From assembly GCA_900175165.2 (NCBI GenBank), contig FWWN02000458.1:46676-110675 (forward strand): a stretch of 64,000 nt of DNA, written 5' to 3'. The DNA is from Rhizomucor pusillus. Its lineage: Eukaryota > Mucoromycota > Mucoromycetes > Mucorales > Lichtheimiaceae. Shown one piece after another: positions 23,497 to 34,973 of the stretch. A program made the translations under genes and the position numbers. The notes beneath the pieces were generated by a model. That model ran no database searches. It was not told the origin of the DNA and was given only the letters and a program-made list of their open reading frames with translations. Each line of letters opens with the position of its first letter. Within the stretch, counting starts at the first letter, position 1.

Positions 23497-23597
23497 CATG
23501 ATTTTGAGCTCCTTGCCCAGCTTGACCGAATCAGTGTATAACCCGTCGTATTTGCCACCTGGTGGCTTCAGCTCCACTGCCAACAAGTCATACTTTC
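23497..23597 (-). pseudogene. Short relic with PD-(D/E)XK-like motif
   Basis: A 30-residue open stretch on the minus strand reads YDLLAVELKPPGGKYDG and KLGKELKIM. The pattern Asp, then hydrophobics, then Glu-Leu-Lys resembles the catalytic D-ExK core of PD-(D/E)XK nuclease folds. I associate it with a repeated gene family in Mucoromycota, but this is from memory and unverified. Surrounding frames are broken. Confidence 0.3.
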
Positions 23598-24844
23598 TTC
23601 CATATAGATTCGCGGATGGCATGTCCTAAACATGTCAAAAACATGCAGAAGAAGAGCGGTTGGTTGATCAGATTGTCAAAGTGTTTCAATCCGCAGCAAG
23701 TTCCCATTTCCGGCAGATGACGACAGCCATTGTTTCCTTTGCTGCACTTTGCTTGTACAATGCGTACCGGGACTTGAGCGACCAAAAAGACGACACCGGG
23801 ACTCCCTTGACTGAAGGACTTTGTAAAGCAAGGCCTTGTCCCTGTCCCGACCCTTGCTTGCTGTGCTTGATAGCTGTCCTTGGCCGCGACCACGGCCTCT
23901 ACAGAGCGGTGCCATCCTCTCTCTCATATCGAGACGAGATTTTATGTGTCGTTGCCCTGTATCTTGGCCGCCAGTAGCGGGGTGTTCGTCGTCTTCGTCT
24001 CACTCGTTGCCGTGGTCATAAAAGAAAAGGTCATGAATGTTTGGACAGGCTATTCTCCTCTGGATTATGCTAATCATATTATGCTGGTAGGGGATCAATA
24101 TCGACAGCAAACATGTTCACCAAGTCCCGTAACTATATATTCAAACTGATATACACTTTCTAACACTATGCAGAATCAGAAGATGAAGCGTAAGTCATAA
24201 AATTTTTTACATTTGGTAGAATCCCAATCAGATTACATTTCCCTTCCAATAGCTACAAGTCCATGGGCGTGCTGTACGAGTGTCACGATCCATCACTGAC
24301 ATCGAAACTATGGGTACATCGGTCTCCGTACGACGCACTTCTGTTGCGAACTTCTTCCGGTCGATAAATTTTTGTTGCTAATAACCAAAAGCTAATGATC
24401 TTTTGAAAACACATAAATGGCCCTCAACGTGCTCCAATTTTTTTGAACAAGAACTTGGCAAGGAAAAACTTGTTTTATTTCTCTTTTCGATCGTTTTGAA
24501 CATGAATCAGGACCGTGTGGATGATTTCTCACGTTTGCTGATTCTGACTGACAAGAATGACAGCTTTTATTAAACGGCTGCAACGGCAGTACTGGATTTT
24601 TCCTTTACGTTCACGCCCAATATCAGACCGCTCTTGTCAAGGACGTCCAAGATACTTTCTATGAACTGCATGTAGTGCTCAGTCCTAGTACCTACGCGCG
24701 CGTTGAGGGTCGTCGCCTTCTTGCCACCATGCTTGCGCTTCTTGCTACTGACGACGGCTTCTGGTTTGCGCAGGCATAGACTGATCTAGACTGATCACAC
24801 CGACGTTTTAAGATCGCACCCAGGATCACAAGAAATTTTTTGGG

Positions 24845-24961
24845 ATGCGACAAGTGATTTTGGCAAAATGCAACTTAAATTTTGCAAAAGATGCGACAAG
24901 AAAAATTTAAACCGCGATACATGATTTGCTCAGAGTGCGGCTTGAGTTCTGGGATTGACTG
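24845..24961 (-). repeat. Right terminal inverted repeat of the composite element
   Basis: Inverted partner of 22055-22170, with a short insertion between the CAGTCAATCCC end and the GCACTCT block. It ends 134 bp from the IMP2 stop codon. Confidence 0.75.
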
Positions 24962-25097
24962 TACAAACAATTATTTACGGTTATTTACAAGTGTTGCAAT
25001 TCTAACGTTTCACTGCATGCAGCCGCCCGCTGCTGCTCCTCACACTCGTGACATGTATACGCCGATAATAATCTCTATAGCCAAAAGTAGAAGTGAT

Positions 25098-25819
25098 TTA
25101 CAGATATTCATCGTCCCTCCCTAGTCGCACGGATCCTATCGTCACTCTGTCTGACACTGGTCGCTTCTCTACCGGGCCAAACCGTGAAAACGGCCAGAGG
25201 ATATATGTCACCTTGGCAGTAATAAGTCCCATCGGTACCGTTCCGAACGAATTACTGTCTCTTGAATGGAATGCTTCGTCTCCTTCAACCCAGCAATGCC
25301 CCTTGGGCACGTACACTTATGCTTGCCATTTTAATAATCGCTTTGCCCTTGCATTTGTTAAAAGTCATTCCAGACACCACTGTACTGTACCTGGATTATC
25401 TCGATTCCTCAATGGAATCACCGTGTCTCCTTCCAAGGCAATAATACGTTTCGTAATTGTACACTTTGGATTCGTCGGTGATCTGGTGTTGTTTTGTTAT
25501 TTAAGGGTTTTCAGGTGATCGAAAAATAGGATCATCGTCGCAACATACGTCAATGTTACCACTTCTCCTCGCTCGAACTTGTGGTCCGTTACTGCCCATT
25601 TATTCAAAAGCACCCTGTCGCGCCACAGCATGTTGGTATCAGGGTTGAACGTCGGCTACTATATTTGTGAGCAGTCAGGAACTCGCTTCAACGTGAAACG
25701 CTGCGAACCTGCATGGACCGTCCGTCGATTGTACCGTAGCTGAACCCGTGATCGGCGACAAACATGATGACCGGGAACCAGGCCAATGCCCTGATCGCCG
25801 AAGTTCGAAGAGTCGACAT
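25098..25819 (-). CDS. IMP2: Mitochondrial inner membrane peptidase subunit 2
   Basis: Type I signal peptidase that removes sorting signals from proteins in the mitochondrial intermembrane space, working with Imp1. Minus-strand exons: 25819-25709, 25655-25549, 25482-25391 and 25315-25098, 175 residues, the same length as typical family members. One N-terminal membrane helix region (ALAWFPVIMFVADHGF) precedes the catalytic serine motif GRSMQPT (Ser35). The general-base lysine sits in TKRIIALEGDTV (Lys84). The conserved box VPKGHCWVEGDEAFHSRDSN and PMGLITAKV follow. All splice phases agree. The composite transposon ends 134 bp downstream of the stop codon. Confidence 0.94.
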
Positions 25820-26163
25820 GGCAGGGAAGGAAACAAGGCAGCAGAAAAGGCCTGCAGGAGGGGAGGAATTTGAAATATCTTTTTCTGTCTGTTGTTACCT
25901 CTCGATAGCAACAGCAGAACAAAGCTCTATCGTTATTTTCTCCTTTGCCAGCATCGTCCGAGACTTAGACGTGCGTTGGCAAAGGTTGGACAGAGCGAGA
26001 GCAGACCTCAGTGCATGCGCAGATCGCTTTGGCGATCTGCAATCTACTACCACTCAAAGACTTGAGTTTTCTCCCTGGTGGTGAGGATACATGCGCACAC
26101 GATTAACTAACGTTATATGATGATGGTAGTAGCAAAACTGAGTCTTTTCTCCCTCGAGTATCT
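25820..26163. other. IMP2 upstream region, nothing recognised
   Basis: Contains IMP2's promoter and the SCI1-like gene's 3' end. A short inverted motif GATCGCTTTGGCGATC is at about 26024-26039. Confidence 0.4.
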
Positions 26164-27451
26164 TTAATCAGCTTCATATTCGTAACGGACACCCATGCCT
26201 TCCTTTGGTGTCAATCCCATTCTTCTCATTCTATCTGCTTGCACGCGTTCACGGTTTACTTTGGTAAGCTCCTCAAGCTGATCTTTCGACAAGGATACCG
26301 GTGTCTGTTTGGCAGAAGCCGCAGCACGGGCAGTTTGTCTGTGTTGCATTCTATGGAAGAATTTTCGATTCTTAGTACATCCAATGCATTGTCTCTTCTG
26401 CTATAAAAGATATATTACCGCAATTGCTCTTCGTCTCTAGCAAAATTGTATGATCCATAGTCTGACGAGGGTGGCGCCTCACCCATTCTAATCGCATGCT
26501 GACGAGCTTCCCATTTTGCCATATTGTAATACCTTGAAAAACAACGTAGTTAGCAATCAGAAGAGCTGGTAGCTGAACGAGATAAAAGTTGCTCACTTTT
26601 CATGCGGCATAGTAGCAGTGTTGTAATCTAACAAGCGAGTGCATTAGTCAACGTATTAATCTATTGCGACAAATATGTGATCTTTCTTACCATCCATGAA
26701 GTCTATGAAAAGTTCGCGACTTCGAGTCTTGTTCACTTGAACCGGATTGATATTTTTGACTTCTAGCAACCAAGCATGGAATTCCTAATTATTGTCACGT
26801 TATTAACTTGTTTCGTTGTAGAAACTCTTTAAAAATTGTCTCCTTACTGGCTCTTTTGTAAATATACTATTGTCAACAATTATGTTAGAGATTAGAAGAT
26901 ATCAATATGTTTTGCCTCTCTCAAATAAGATACTTGCTCTGATTCATTAATGATGCCATATTTGCCCCATTCGTCGCCGACTTTGAGCTCTTTGCTTTTC
27001 TTCTTCTTCTTTTTGGATTTCTGATTATATTTTATCACGTTAGAGAGAATAGCGACGATGTGCATATAGACCCTGCTACCTTGGACTTGTGTTTTCTATC
27101 CTTCATCTCCTTCTTGCTCTTTTTGTGCCTTTTCCGTCGTCGCTCATGCTCTGATTCACTTGAATATGAGTCGCTGCTGCTTGACACTGAGGGCGATCTT
27201 CTTCTTTTCTCGCGACGGTGGCGGGAAGGGCTAGATACGGCACGTTAGGCAAACTAGTATTGTTAATATCGCTTTTCGCAAGTTGCCACTTGCCTCCGTG
27301 AGCGTGAACGAGAACGAGAGCGGTGATCGCTGCGACGAGAGTAACGGTCATCGGGAGAATACGACCGGCGGGAGCTTCTGTGTCTTTCTACAGACCGATC
27401 CCGGCCATGTCGAGAAGATCCACGGTCGTGTCTATCGTCGGATCTGCCCAT
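26164..27451 (-). CDS. SCI1-like RS-rich nuclear protein
   Basis: Eight minus-strand exons: 27451-27294, 27230-27080, 27020-26938, 26866-26848, 26784-26691, 26627-26597, 26532-26419 and 26350-26164, about 278 residues. The N-terminal 50 residues are RS-type (SDHRSRSRSRSR), then a Ser-rich and Lys-rich stretch, then a globular part: WGKYGIINESDIFTKEPEF, FHAWLLEVKNI, FMDDYNTATMPHEKYYNM, and a C-terminal coiled region. This resembles the plant SCI1/fungal family of splicing-associated nuclear proteins. Function in splicing is inference. Introns 1 (27293-27231) and 3 (26937-26867) both begin GCAAGT and only work as GC-AG. Exon 4 is just 19 nt. Confidence 0.78.
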
Positions 27452-27852
27452 TGCCAAAACCAACAGGTCAAATAGGAAATGCGTGCTGCCTGCACTTGAA
27501 ATTGGATTTTGCCTAGCCCAAATATCTATTGCACGCCCACAAAACAAATATCAATAAGCTGGTGTTTTGCACTCGGTTATTTCAAAAGGTAAAGATAATA
27601 ATAATCCGCCCTAAGCGGCTCGTGATGGTAATTGACAGCTCACTTGTGCCTTTCAACCTTGACCACCATCATGAGTCCAACGCCAAGCGCGGGGGAAACA
27701 TGCAAGGATACGTAAGGGGGCAAATCCAAATACGCATGCACCACCTATTATGTGTACGCTGTTGCCACTTTATACATCGCAAAGTGTATGTAAGCCCCTT
27801 AAAGGTAGATCACTATAAAAGGCTTTGATTGTTCCTTGCTGTTCAGCCGTCC
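27452..27852. promoter_or_regulatory. Divergent promoter region, SCI1-like / Lon
   Basis: 401 bp between divergent start codons. A TATA-like CTATAAAAGG at 27812-27821 lies about 35 nt before the Lon ATG, close for a eukaryotic promoter, so the Lon leader would be very short. Confidence 0.45.
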
Positions 27853-30800
27853 ATGTCCCCCTCCTCCTCCCCTTTTCCGCATACTCTCGCCGTCCTTCCT
27901 CTCGCAGAGAGGGTATTGCTACCTCACATTGAAACCACCTTCGCGGTCACCAAGACTGAATTCAAGCCGCTGAGCCGGAATTATAGCAGCAGCGGCGGAT
28001 ACATTGTTTGCGTACCCACAATCCAACAAGAACTAGACGACAATAACAAATCCGGAACTACCGACCTGAGCAAGCTCTTTTCATATGGATGCGTCGCAAA
28101 GATCCTTCATGTCGATCAGTCGCTCCCTGAGACAACTGTGTTGCGAGTACGAGGCATTTGCCGCTCGTATGTCAAGGATATTATCGTCTGCGACGACTCA
28201 GTGGAAGCAGTGTTGCAGCATTATCCTGAACCAACAGCAGAAGCCAACAAGAATAACAGCAATAGCAACAAATCGCACGAGCAGTTCCGCCAACTGTGCA
28301 GCGAGTACATTGCAAGGATGCGGGATATCGGCATCCCGGACTCTGTGCTGTCGAGCCTGCAGCGATCGGTACACGAGTATCCAATGACCCATCTGGTCAA
28401 CCTGACATTTTGCTTGTTTGAAGGGAACAAAGCAGACAAGTTGCGAGCGCTGGAGACGTTAGATCTTGACAAACGGGTGCAGCACGGGATTGACATGATC
28501 AGCTGCCAGTTGCAGGTACATTGCCTTTTTTTACCGAAATGAGGAGAATGTTCTATGCATGAATTGTTTATACATTTCGCTCGCACAGATTCTGCATAAA
28601 CAGCAGCAGCATATTGAAGAGGCCCTCGATAAGAAACGCCGCGAGTTCTATTTACGGCAGCAGTTTCACACTATTGCCAAAGAGAGTATCCAGCAGACAA
28701 GTACGAACAATGCTACCTCTGCTGCTGCTGCTGCCGCTGCCGCTGCCGACTTTGCGTTCCTGCGCCCTATGGAGCAAGACGACGAAGAGTTGGTCAGTTT
28801 GGTCGATCGCCTCAACAGAGCCAATTTGCCCGAGTACGCACAAACGGTTGTGCAACGTGACCTGAAACGACTGCGCAGCATGAGTTCATCTACTCCAGAG
28901 TCTGGTGTCCTTAGGAGCTACCTCGAGCTTGTGGCGGATCTGCCTTGGGGAACGCCTTCCCAGCGCAGCTCCAAAAAGGTCAATATCAAGGAAGCCTCAA
29001 AGTTACTGGATACGCATCACTATGGGTCAGTGTAGTATAAAGACAAGAAGAACACCTTGAGCTAACGTTACTTTACATAGTCTGGAGCATGTCAAAAAGA
29101 GAATTCTCGAGTACTTGTCCGTCATCAAAATCAAAGATGACCTTTCACCACCCATTCTTTGCCTCGTTGGACCTGTACGTTGCAACGTTCGAGTATTTAT
29201 TTTTTTTTGGATCATTATGAACTAATTCGCCGCGTATATGGTTAGCCGGGTGTAGGAAAGACCACGCTTGCAAAATCGATCGCAGAAGCGCTGCAAAGAA
29301 AGTTTCATCGGATCTCTTTGGGCAGTATCAGGGATGAGGCAGATATTCGGTAGGAAATGGAATGTTTGGATACATAGCAGTTTACTCAACTGGGATATAT
29401 TCAGTGGTCATCGCAGAACATACGTGGCAGCAATGCCAGGACTTTTGATCAACGGTATGCGACGATGTGGTGCCAGAGATCCTGTCATTCTACTAGGTAT
29501 GTAGTTGTTGTCATGGGACACTAGAGCCCTATGTATCTCTAACGACTACGGGTTGTATCAGACGAAATCGATAAGGTTTTGGAACGGACACAGCAAGGTG
29601 ATCCAGGTAAATGAAAGAAATTTCTTTCTTGTTTCCAATTTCGAGAAAGGAACTCACCGCAGAGAATATACAATGTAGCTGCCGCGATGCTTGAAGTACT
29701 GGACCCGGCTCAGAATACCAACTTCGTAGACCACTATCTGAGTATACCCTTTGATCTGTCCCAAGTTCTATTTATCGCTACAGCCAATTCCCTGGATACG
29801 ATATCTGGTCCGCTTTTGGATCGGATGGAGGTCATACAGCTGGAAGGTTACACGTTGGATGAAAAGCAGGCGATTGCACGATCATATCTACTTCCAAAGC
29901 AGCTGGAGGCACATGGTTTAACTCAATGCAATATCCAAGTAACGCAGGACGCATTGCTGTATATGATCGAGCATTACACAATGGAAAGCGGAATCCGGAA
30001 CCTGGAGCGGAGCATTGCCAGCATCTGCCGAGCAAAATGCAAAGAGTATGCCGATTTGCTGGAAACGAAGAGCACAGATCAATTCTGCAACACGGTTACC
30101 CAGCAAGACGTTGCTGCTATACTTGGCGTACGTCATATGACATGGATGCAAGGGATCACCGTGATGACAAAGCTAACCTAACGATTTTACAGATGCCATT
30201 GTATGAAACAGATAACCTAAATGCAGATGAAGCCGCTGTGCCTGGAATTGTGAATGGAATGGCGTATTCTTCTAGCGGAATCGGCGGTGTGCTGCCGATT
30301 GAAGCTAGCCAGATGCCAGGGCAGGGGAATATACGGCTGACAGGTATACTCCAGACAGTACATCTTGCATTTTTCGACGTAAATGTGACAAACCTTTATC
30401 TTTCACAGGATCGCTCGGCGATGTCATAAAGGAGTCTGCCTACATTGCAGTCTCATGGATCAAATCCAATGCTTTTGCCTTGCGACTCGCACATTCCCGG
30501 AAGCAAGTATTGCTGCAAGACACAGATCTTCACATCCACATGCCTAGCGGTGCAGTGCCTAAAGATGGACCGTCGGCTGGTAAGTTGTATATCCTCTTCA
30601 ATTGTCTATTATTGCTAACCAGCACCGCAGGTATCGCCATAGCAATCTGTATCATGTCCTTGTTATCAGGCGAGGCGGTATCTAGAACTGTAGCGATGTC
30701 TGGAGAAATTACCTTGCGCGGACAAGTGCGACCTGTAGGTGGTATCAAGGAGAAAGTCATGTCAGCATACAGAGCTGGTATCAAGCGTATTTTACTGCCT

Positions 30801-30959
30801 GCTGCAAATCAAAGAGATATTGTGCAAACGGTCCCAGAGCACATCCGAGAATCTGTATCATTCGTATACTGCAAGACCATTTGGGATGCCGTCGAAGCTG
30901 TATTCTCTTGTAATGATCAGGCTGCCCAACACTCTGCGCAGTGTGTCAGCCGCTTATAG
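27853..30959 (+). CDS. Peroxisomal Lon protease
   Basis: ATP-dependent protease and chaperone of the peroxisome matrix (LONP2/Pln type). Ten exons: 27853-28515, 28589-29025, 29081-29174, 29246-29349, 29405-29496, 29562-29606, 29679-30127, 30193-30343, 30409-30579 and 30631-30959, about 844 residues. It has an N-terminal LAN domain ([11 protein letters not shown]), a polyalanine run near residue 260, AAA+ Walker A GPPGVGKT split by an intron, and Walker B ILLDEIDKV. The proteolytic domain has catalytic serine in KDGPSAG and lysine in GGIKEKV. The final tripeptide SRL is a peroxisomal PTS1 signal, and no mitochondrial presequence is seen. That separates it from mitochondrial PIM1. Upstream ATG choices are limited by the TATA position. 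Confidence 0.94.
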
Positions 30960-31179
30960 AAAAAAGTTTTCTATCATATCTACGTTAGCGTTGTCGTTAA
31001 ATCTTTAATCCCCCTTGTTTCAAAATTATGCATTCTGAGTGGTTCCTCACTGTTTTTCATCAATCAATAATTCATCCGAAACAATTTTCTTCTCAGGCAC
31101 AGCTTTTTCTTTATATTTTACATTGCACCTTGCTCGTATCTTACCGTCGTGGTTGTGCTCACTTTTCGTCCTTGTATAC

Positions 31180-32097
31180 ATGCTTCACCATCTACCGTCA
31201 GAGCTGGTCGCTGACATAGCGTCCCATCTTCCTGCAGTGAGTCTATGCGAGGTCGCACAGACATGCAGCCACTGCTACTTTGCTGTCCTGCCTGCCATGT
31301 ATCGCCAAGTCACCTTCAAGACCGTTCAAGATATCCAGAGATTTACGGATTGTTTGCATGGAAACAACGAGTCACCGTGGTCTCATCATGCGAGACAATT
31401 CGTGCGGAACGTATCGATCGGAAAGGCTAACGACCGGTTGTACTCGCAGTATCTCATACAAGAATTTCTGCTTTCCGGCTGGGAGCGACTTGAACTCGAA
31501 GCCGAGAAAAGGAATGCTTCCATGGCCGAGCTTTTCACTCTTTTTCCCAACCTTTCCAGCGTGGTTCTCGACTATGAGCATGTATGTGGTGTCCCGCCTC
31601 CAAAGCAACAGCATCCAAACTTTCGACGAGGAAAAGTGACTCTATTTCACTACCGCCCTGGATGTTCCGAAAGTCTCTTTCAACTGCTTGCACCATTCAA
31701 TAACTGCCGAAAACTTGCACTGCGATCTCGGCCATACATATCGCTTTGTGCCACACTGCAAGACTCGCTGCTGACTGATAAAGACATTGCAACGCTTGCT
31801 GACATTGGATTCAGAGAAATCAGGCATTTATCGCTATCGTACGTCGATGATACCACGTCGCTTGATGAATTTGAGAAGCTGTTGCGGTCGATGCCCAAAC
31901 TCCAAGTTCTGGAGCTCGAATGGATTTTGCCTCCCTCTGTCAGTTACTACGACGACTTGTGCCATCGGGTACGCCAAGTATCCTCCATAGCTCCTGGAAC
32001 TTTGACGAGACTTGATCGTACGTACCGCCTTTCCTTTCATCACTGCGATTCCAGCATAGATTCCCTGACTAGGAACTTTGGGCACCTGGCGTGCTAA
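31180..32097 (+). CDS. F-box protein with degenerate LRRs
   Basis: The ATG at 31180 starts MLHHLPSELVADIASHLP, a clear F-box that would bind Skp1 in an SCF ubiquitin ligase. Weak leucine-rich segments follow (LFPNLSSVVLDYEHV, FREIRHLSLSYVDD, LPKLQVLELEW-like). The unspliced frame gives about 305 residues. A good donor (GTACGT near 32018) and acceptor (CTAG at ~32072) suggest an alternative spliced end reading TLGTWRAKYSKLLELVSTD and on to ~32190. The C-terminus is therefore unsettled. This kind of F-box/LRR protein is usually a large family in Mucorales; the substrate is unknown. Confidence 0.7.
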   Translation: MLHHLPSELVADIASHLPAVSLCEVAQTCSHCYFAVLPAMYRQVTFKTVQDIQRFTDCLHGNNESPWSHHARQFVRNVSIGKANDRLYSQYLIQEFLLSGWERLELEAEKRNASMAELFTLFPNLSSVVLDYEHVCGVPPPKQQHPNFRRGKVTLFHYRPGCSESLFQLLAPFNNCRKLALRSRPYISLCATLQDSLLTDKDIATLADIGFREIRHLSLSYVDDTTSLDEFEKLLRSMPKLQVLELEWILPPSVSYYDDLCHRVRQVSSIAPGTLTRLDRTYRLSFHHCDSSIDSLTRNFGHLAC

Positions 32098-32403
32098 GTA
32101 TTCAAAATTGCTAGAATTGGTCTCAACTGACACTCCTTCCTCCCTTCGTCTTGTCTTGTTTGTTTTCTTTTCTAGTTTTAATCGTCTGCAAATATATATT
32201 GATATCACTACTCAGGAAATGGTCGGTCTATCGGTCGGTCGGATGGATGTTCAGGGCAGCGGCAGCATCCATTTGTGGCGTCGGAGCGAAATGTGCGCCT
32301 TGGGGAAATGTCAAAATTTTGGGAAAAAAAAGTAATGCATAGCAGCCGGATAAACGAGCGAGAGTGTTCTGGAGTTTCCGTATACATTACAAATTAAGTC
32401 TAC
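32098..32403. other. Intergenic or alternative F-box 3' exon
   Basis: May hold the spliced C-terminus of the F-box gene (to about 32190), otherwise the UTP4 promoter. There is a GGTCGGTC repeat near 32223-32240. Confidence 0.35.
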
Positions 32404-34973
32404 ATGGAAGTCCATCGCTGCCGATTTGTCGAGTACCAGCCAGCGTCTATCAACTCGCTGAGCTTCACGCCGCCGACGGTCAAAGAATCACGATTAGCAG
32501 TTGGACGAGCAAACGGTGACATTGAGATCTGGGATCCCACCGGTCGCTACAATCTCGAAAAGACGCTTCCGGGAGGACAGGATCTATCGGTAGAGAGCGT
32601 TGTGTGGGCACACCAGTCGGTTCTGACCGGTCTCAGCGACGATGAGGATCCAGAGACGGTTGAACGGGCAAGAAAGCGATTGTTGGAGCAACCACCTCGA
32701 TTGTTTTCTTCTGGCTTCAACCCGTACGTTCTCGAATGGGACACGACATCGCTCACAGTCAAGGTAAATTGCACGAATGGGGAGGAGGTTGTAAAACGAG
32801 AATAGAATACTTATTACAACAACACACACAGCGATCGGTTGACTGCAACGGTGGTGCGATCTGGTGCTTGGCGGTCAACAAGAACGGAACACGACTTGCG
32901 GCTGGTTGCGAGGATGGTCGGATACGTCTGTTTGATATTTCTGATGGACAACTGGAGTATATGAAAGCATTTGAACCCCAACGAGGTATGTTGTGCGGAT
33001 CAGAAATCATAACCGGATGGAGAGAATTAAACCTATGTTTTATAAGGTCGTATCCTGTCAATTGCTTGGTCGCACGATAATACGTACATTGTAACCGGAG
33101 CAGACGACAGCTCACTTCGAAAATGGGATGTGGCCACAGGACGAACGATCTTTCGCGTGATGGTTGACGCACCAAAGAACGATAAGACGCTTGTGTGGGC
33201 AGTAACAGCGCTGAAGTAAGTTATATTTAATCGTAAAGCAAGGCCCCCTTTTTCTTATATGATGTGGAAAAAATAGAGATGACATCTTGGTTTCCGGCGA
33301 CTCGATGGGAAATATTATGTTCTGGGACGGAAAGCGAGGAACCGCAAAGCAATCGTTCAAATCACACGATGCAGATATTTTGGCGCTTGCGTATTCAGCA
33401 AAGGATAACGTGCTATACTCGGCCGGTGTCGACTGCAAAGTCGTGACATATCGCAAAGCTCAGGCGAAGATGCACGGCAAAAAGAACGAATGGGTTATTG
33501 CTGCACGCTCCAAACGACATAGCCACGATATTCGCGCTCTCGCGATAGAAGATCGGTCATCGACATTGGTTTCTGGAGGAGTCGATACACAACTTTCAAT
33601 ATCTCCATTGGAAGGCCGGTGGTATGCAGCCTCGCCTTTTGCACGCAAGAATATTGTATCAGTTTCAAAGTCGCGACAACTGATAATGTCTACCTTCTTT
33701 AATTCCATATCTATATGGCGTCTAGGCCAAGGTAAAGTAAATGGATTGTGAAAAGAAGGAGGAACGAACACTGAAACATGTATTATTTGACAGCTGCCCC
33801 GATTGACATGTCTCTGGAAAAGCCGAGCATCCCTGATCTCATGGAGGGCCACCGCTCCGTCCTGGAATTGCAATTGAAGCCCGACTGTAACATCACTTCG
33901 TCAGCGTTGTCAGAAGATGGCAACTGGATCGTTGTTGCAGACGTAGAAAATATCCGACTTTTCCAACTGCAGCAAGTGGTAAGTCTTGATGAACGGAGGA
34001 TTCAAAGGAAATCATAAATTAAAAGCATTTGTAGGAGGGGTCTGACCAGCTTAGAGTCAAAAAAGTGCGTGCATTTGAAAAGTCCTTGGGCCAATATCTA
34101 GCAGCGCATAACGCAGCACTCGGTGCTCACCACGTACTGTTCACGCCTGGATCGGATAAGATGATCATCATCACAGTAGAGTCGCGAATCTTAATCGTAG
34201 ATATGCTACACTGGGAAGAAGATGGCGTATTCGAAGTTGTCAAGGAGTTTGGACATCACCGCGGCTTGGACAGCGACGGAAGTGAGACTGGCAACAAGGT
34301 AGCCACTATCATCAACGTAGCTGTCAGCGCAGATGGACAATGGCTTGCAACAGGAGACGATGAAAACCGCATCAATGTATTTAACTTGGACAGCCTAAAG
34401 GTAAGCCGCCATATGGAGAAGGTGAAGGAGATTCCATACTTAATGATATTTTTTCCATTTAAGATTCACTTTGAACTACCACATTCATTCACCCCACATA
34501 CTGCACTTTCATTCAATGAATTCCGGCCGAGCGAACTTTTCGTCGGCCAGGCAACGAATGAGTTTTATATTTACAATGTGGAAAGCAGACGGCTTTCCAA
34601 CTGGTACCAGAAATACCACAGCGTCATCCCAAAATGCAAGCTGACACACTTGGACGATCCTATCCGGGGAGTGGCATACAATCCTGGAAAGCCCGATCTG
34701 ATGATCGTATACGGAAGCTCATACTTGTGCCTCGTCGACCTCTCCACCCACCGGCCTGCTCCTCAGCAAAAGCTCAAACGAAAGAAACTTGGATCAGAAC
34801 CGGAACAAACGGCAGGAGAAGATCCAAAGATTACGCGCATATTACAAGAATATAACCAGGTCTTGCACTGTGAATTTTTGAAAGAGAACTCGATGGTCAT
34901 TGTAGAAAGACCAAAGTTCAGCATCCTCGAAAAGCTCCCTCCTTCATTTTACAAGCCGCGATTCAGTCAATAA
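32404..34973 (+). CDS. UTP4: U3 snoRNP WD40 protein UTP4 (cirhin family)
   Basis: Component of the t-UTP subcomplex of the small-subunit processome, acting in the nucleolus in 18S rRNA transcription and processing. Seven exons: 32404-32763, 32832-32985, 33047-33215, 33277-33731, 33794-33978, 34035-34400 and 34464-34973, about 732 residues. It is built of tandem WD repeats: VGRANGDIEIWD, LAAGCEDGRIRLFD, VTGADDSSLRKWDV, LVSGDSMGNIMFWDG, TGDDENRINVFN. The start RFVEYQPASINSLSF and the end, FSILEKLPPSFYKPRF, fit the family. The last intron is a multiple of three, so an unspliced product would stay open. Confidence 0.92.

Larger units (their letters stand above)
22053..24963. mobile_element. Composite Tc1/mariner-like DNA transposon with ~115-bp terminal inverted repeats
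   Basis: The element starts TACAGTCAATCCC and ends GGGATTGACTGTA, i.e. TA target duplications around ends beginning CAGT, as in Tc1/mariner. Left repeat 22055-~22170 and right repeat ~24845-24961 are inverted copies with high identity (one ~14-base insertion in the right copy). Each repeat carries three GTCGCAT motifs spaced about 25 bp, possible transposase-binding sites. Inside, minus-strand 24770-24583 reads VGTRTEHYMQFIESILDVLD, a fragment I associate with fungal IS630/Tc1 transposases. Unrelated retroelement pieces are nested at 22.6-23.35 kb. No intact transposase remains, so the copy is non-autonomous. Confidence 0.7.

Noticed and set aside
25492..25548. Extra coding piece RSPENP between IMP2 exons 2 and 3
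   Set aside because: It resembles the family motif but sits inside an intron. Splicing 25548-25483 yields SPTNPKCTITKRIIALEGD directly.
31039..31179. N-terminal extension of the F-box protein
   Set aside because: The frame is open upstream of 31180, but the residues are hydrophobic low-complexity from a pyrimidine-rich leader, and the F-box begins immediately after the chosen ATG.
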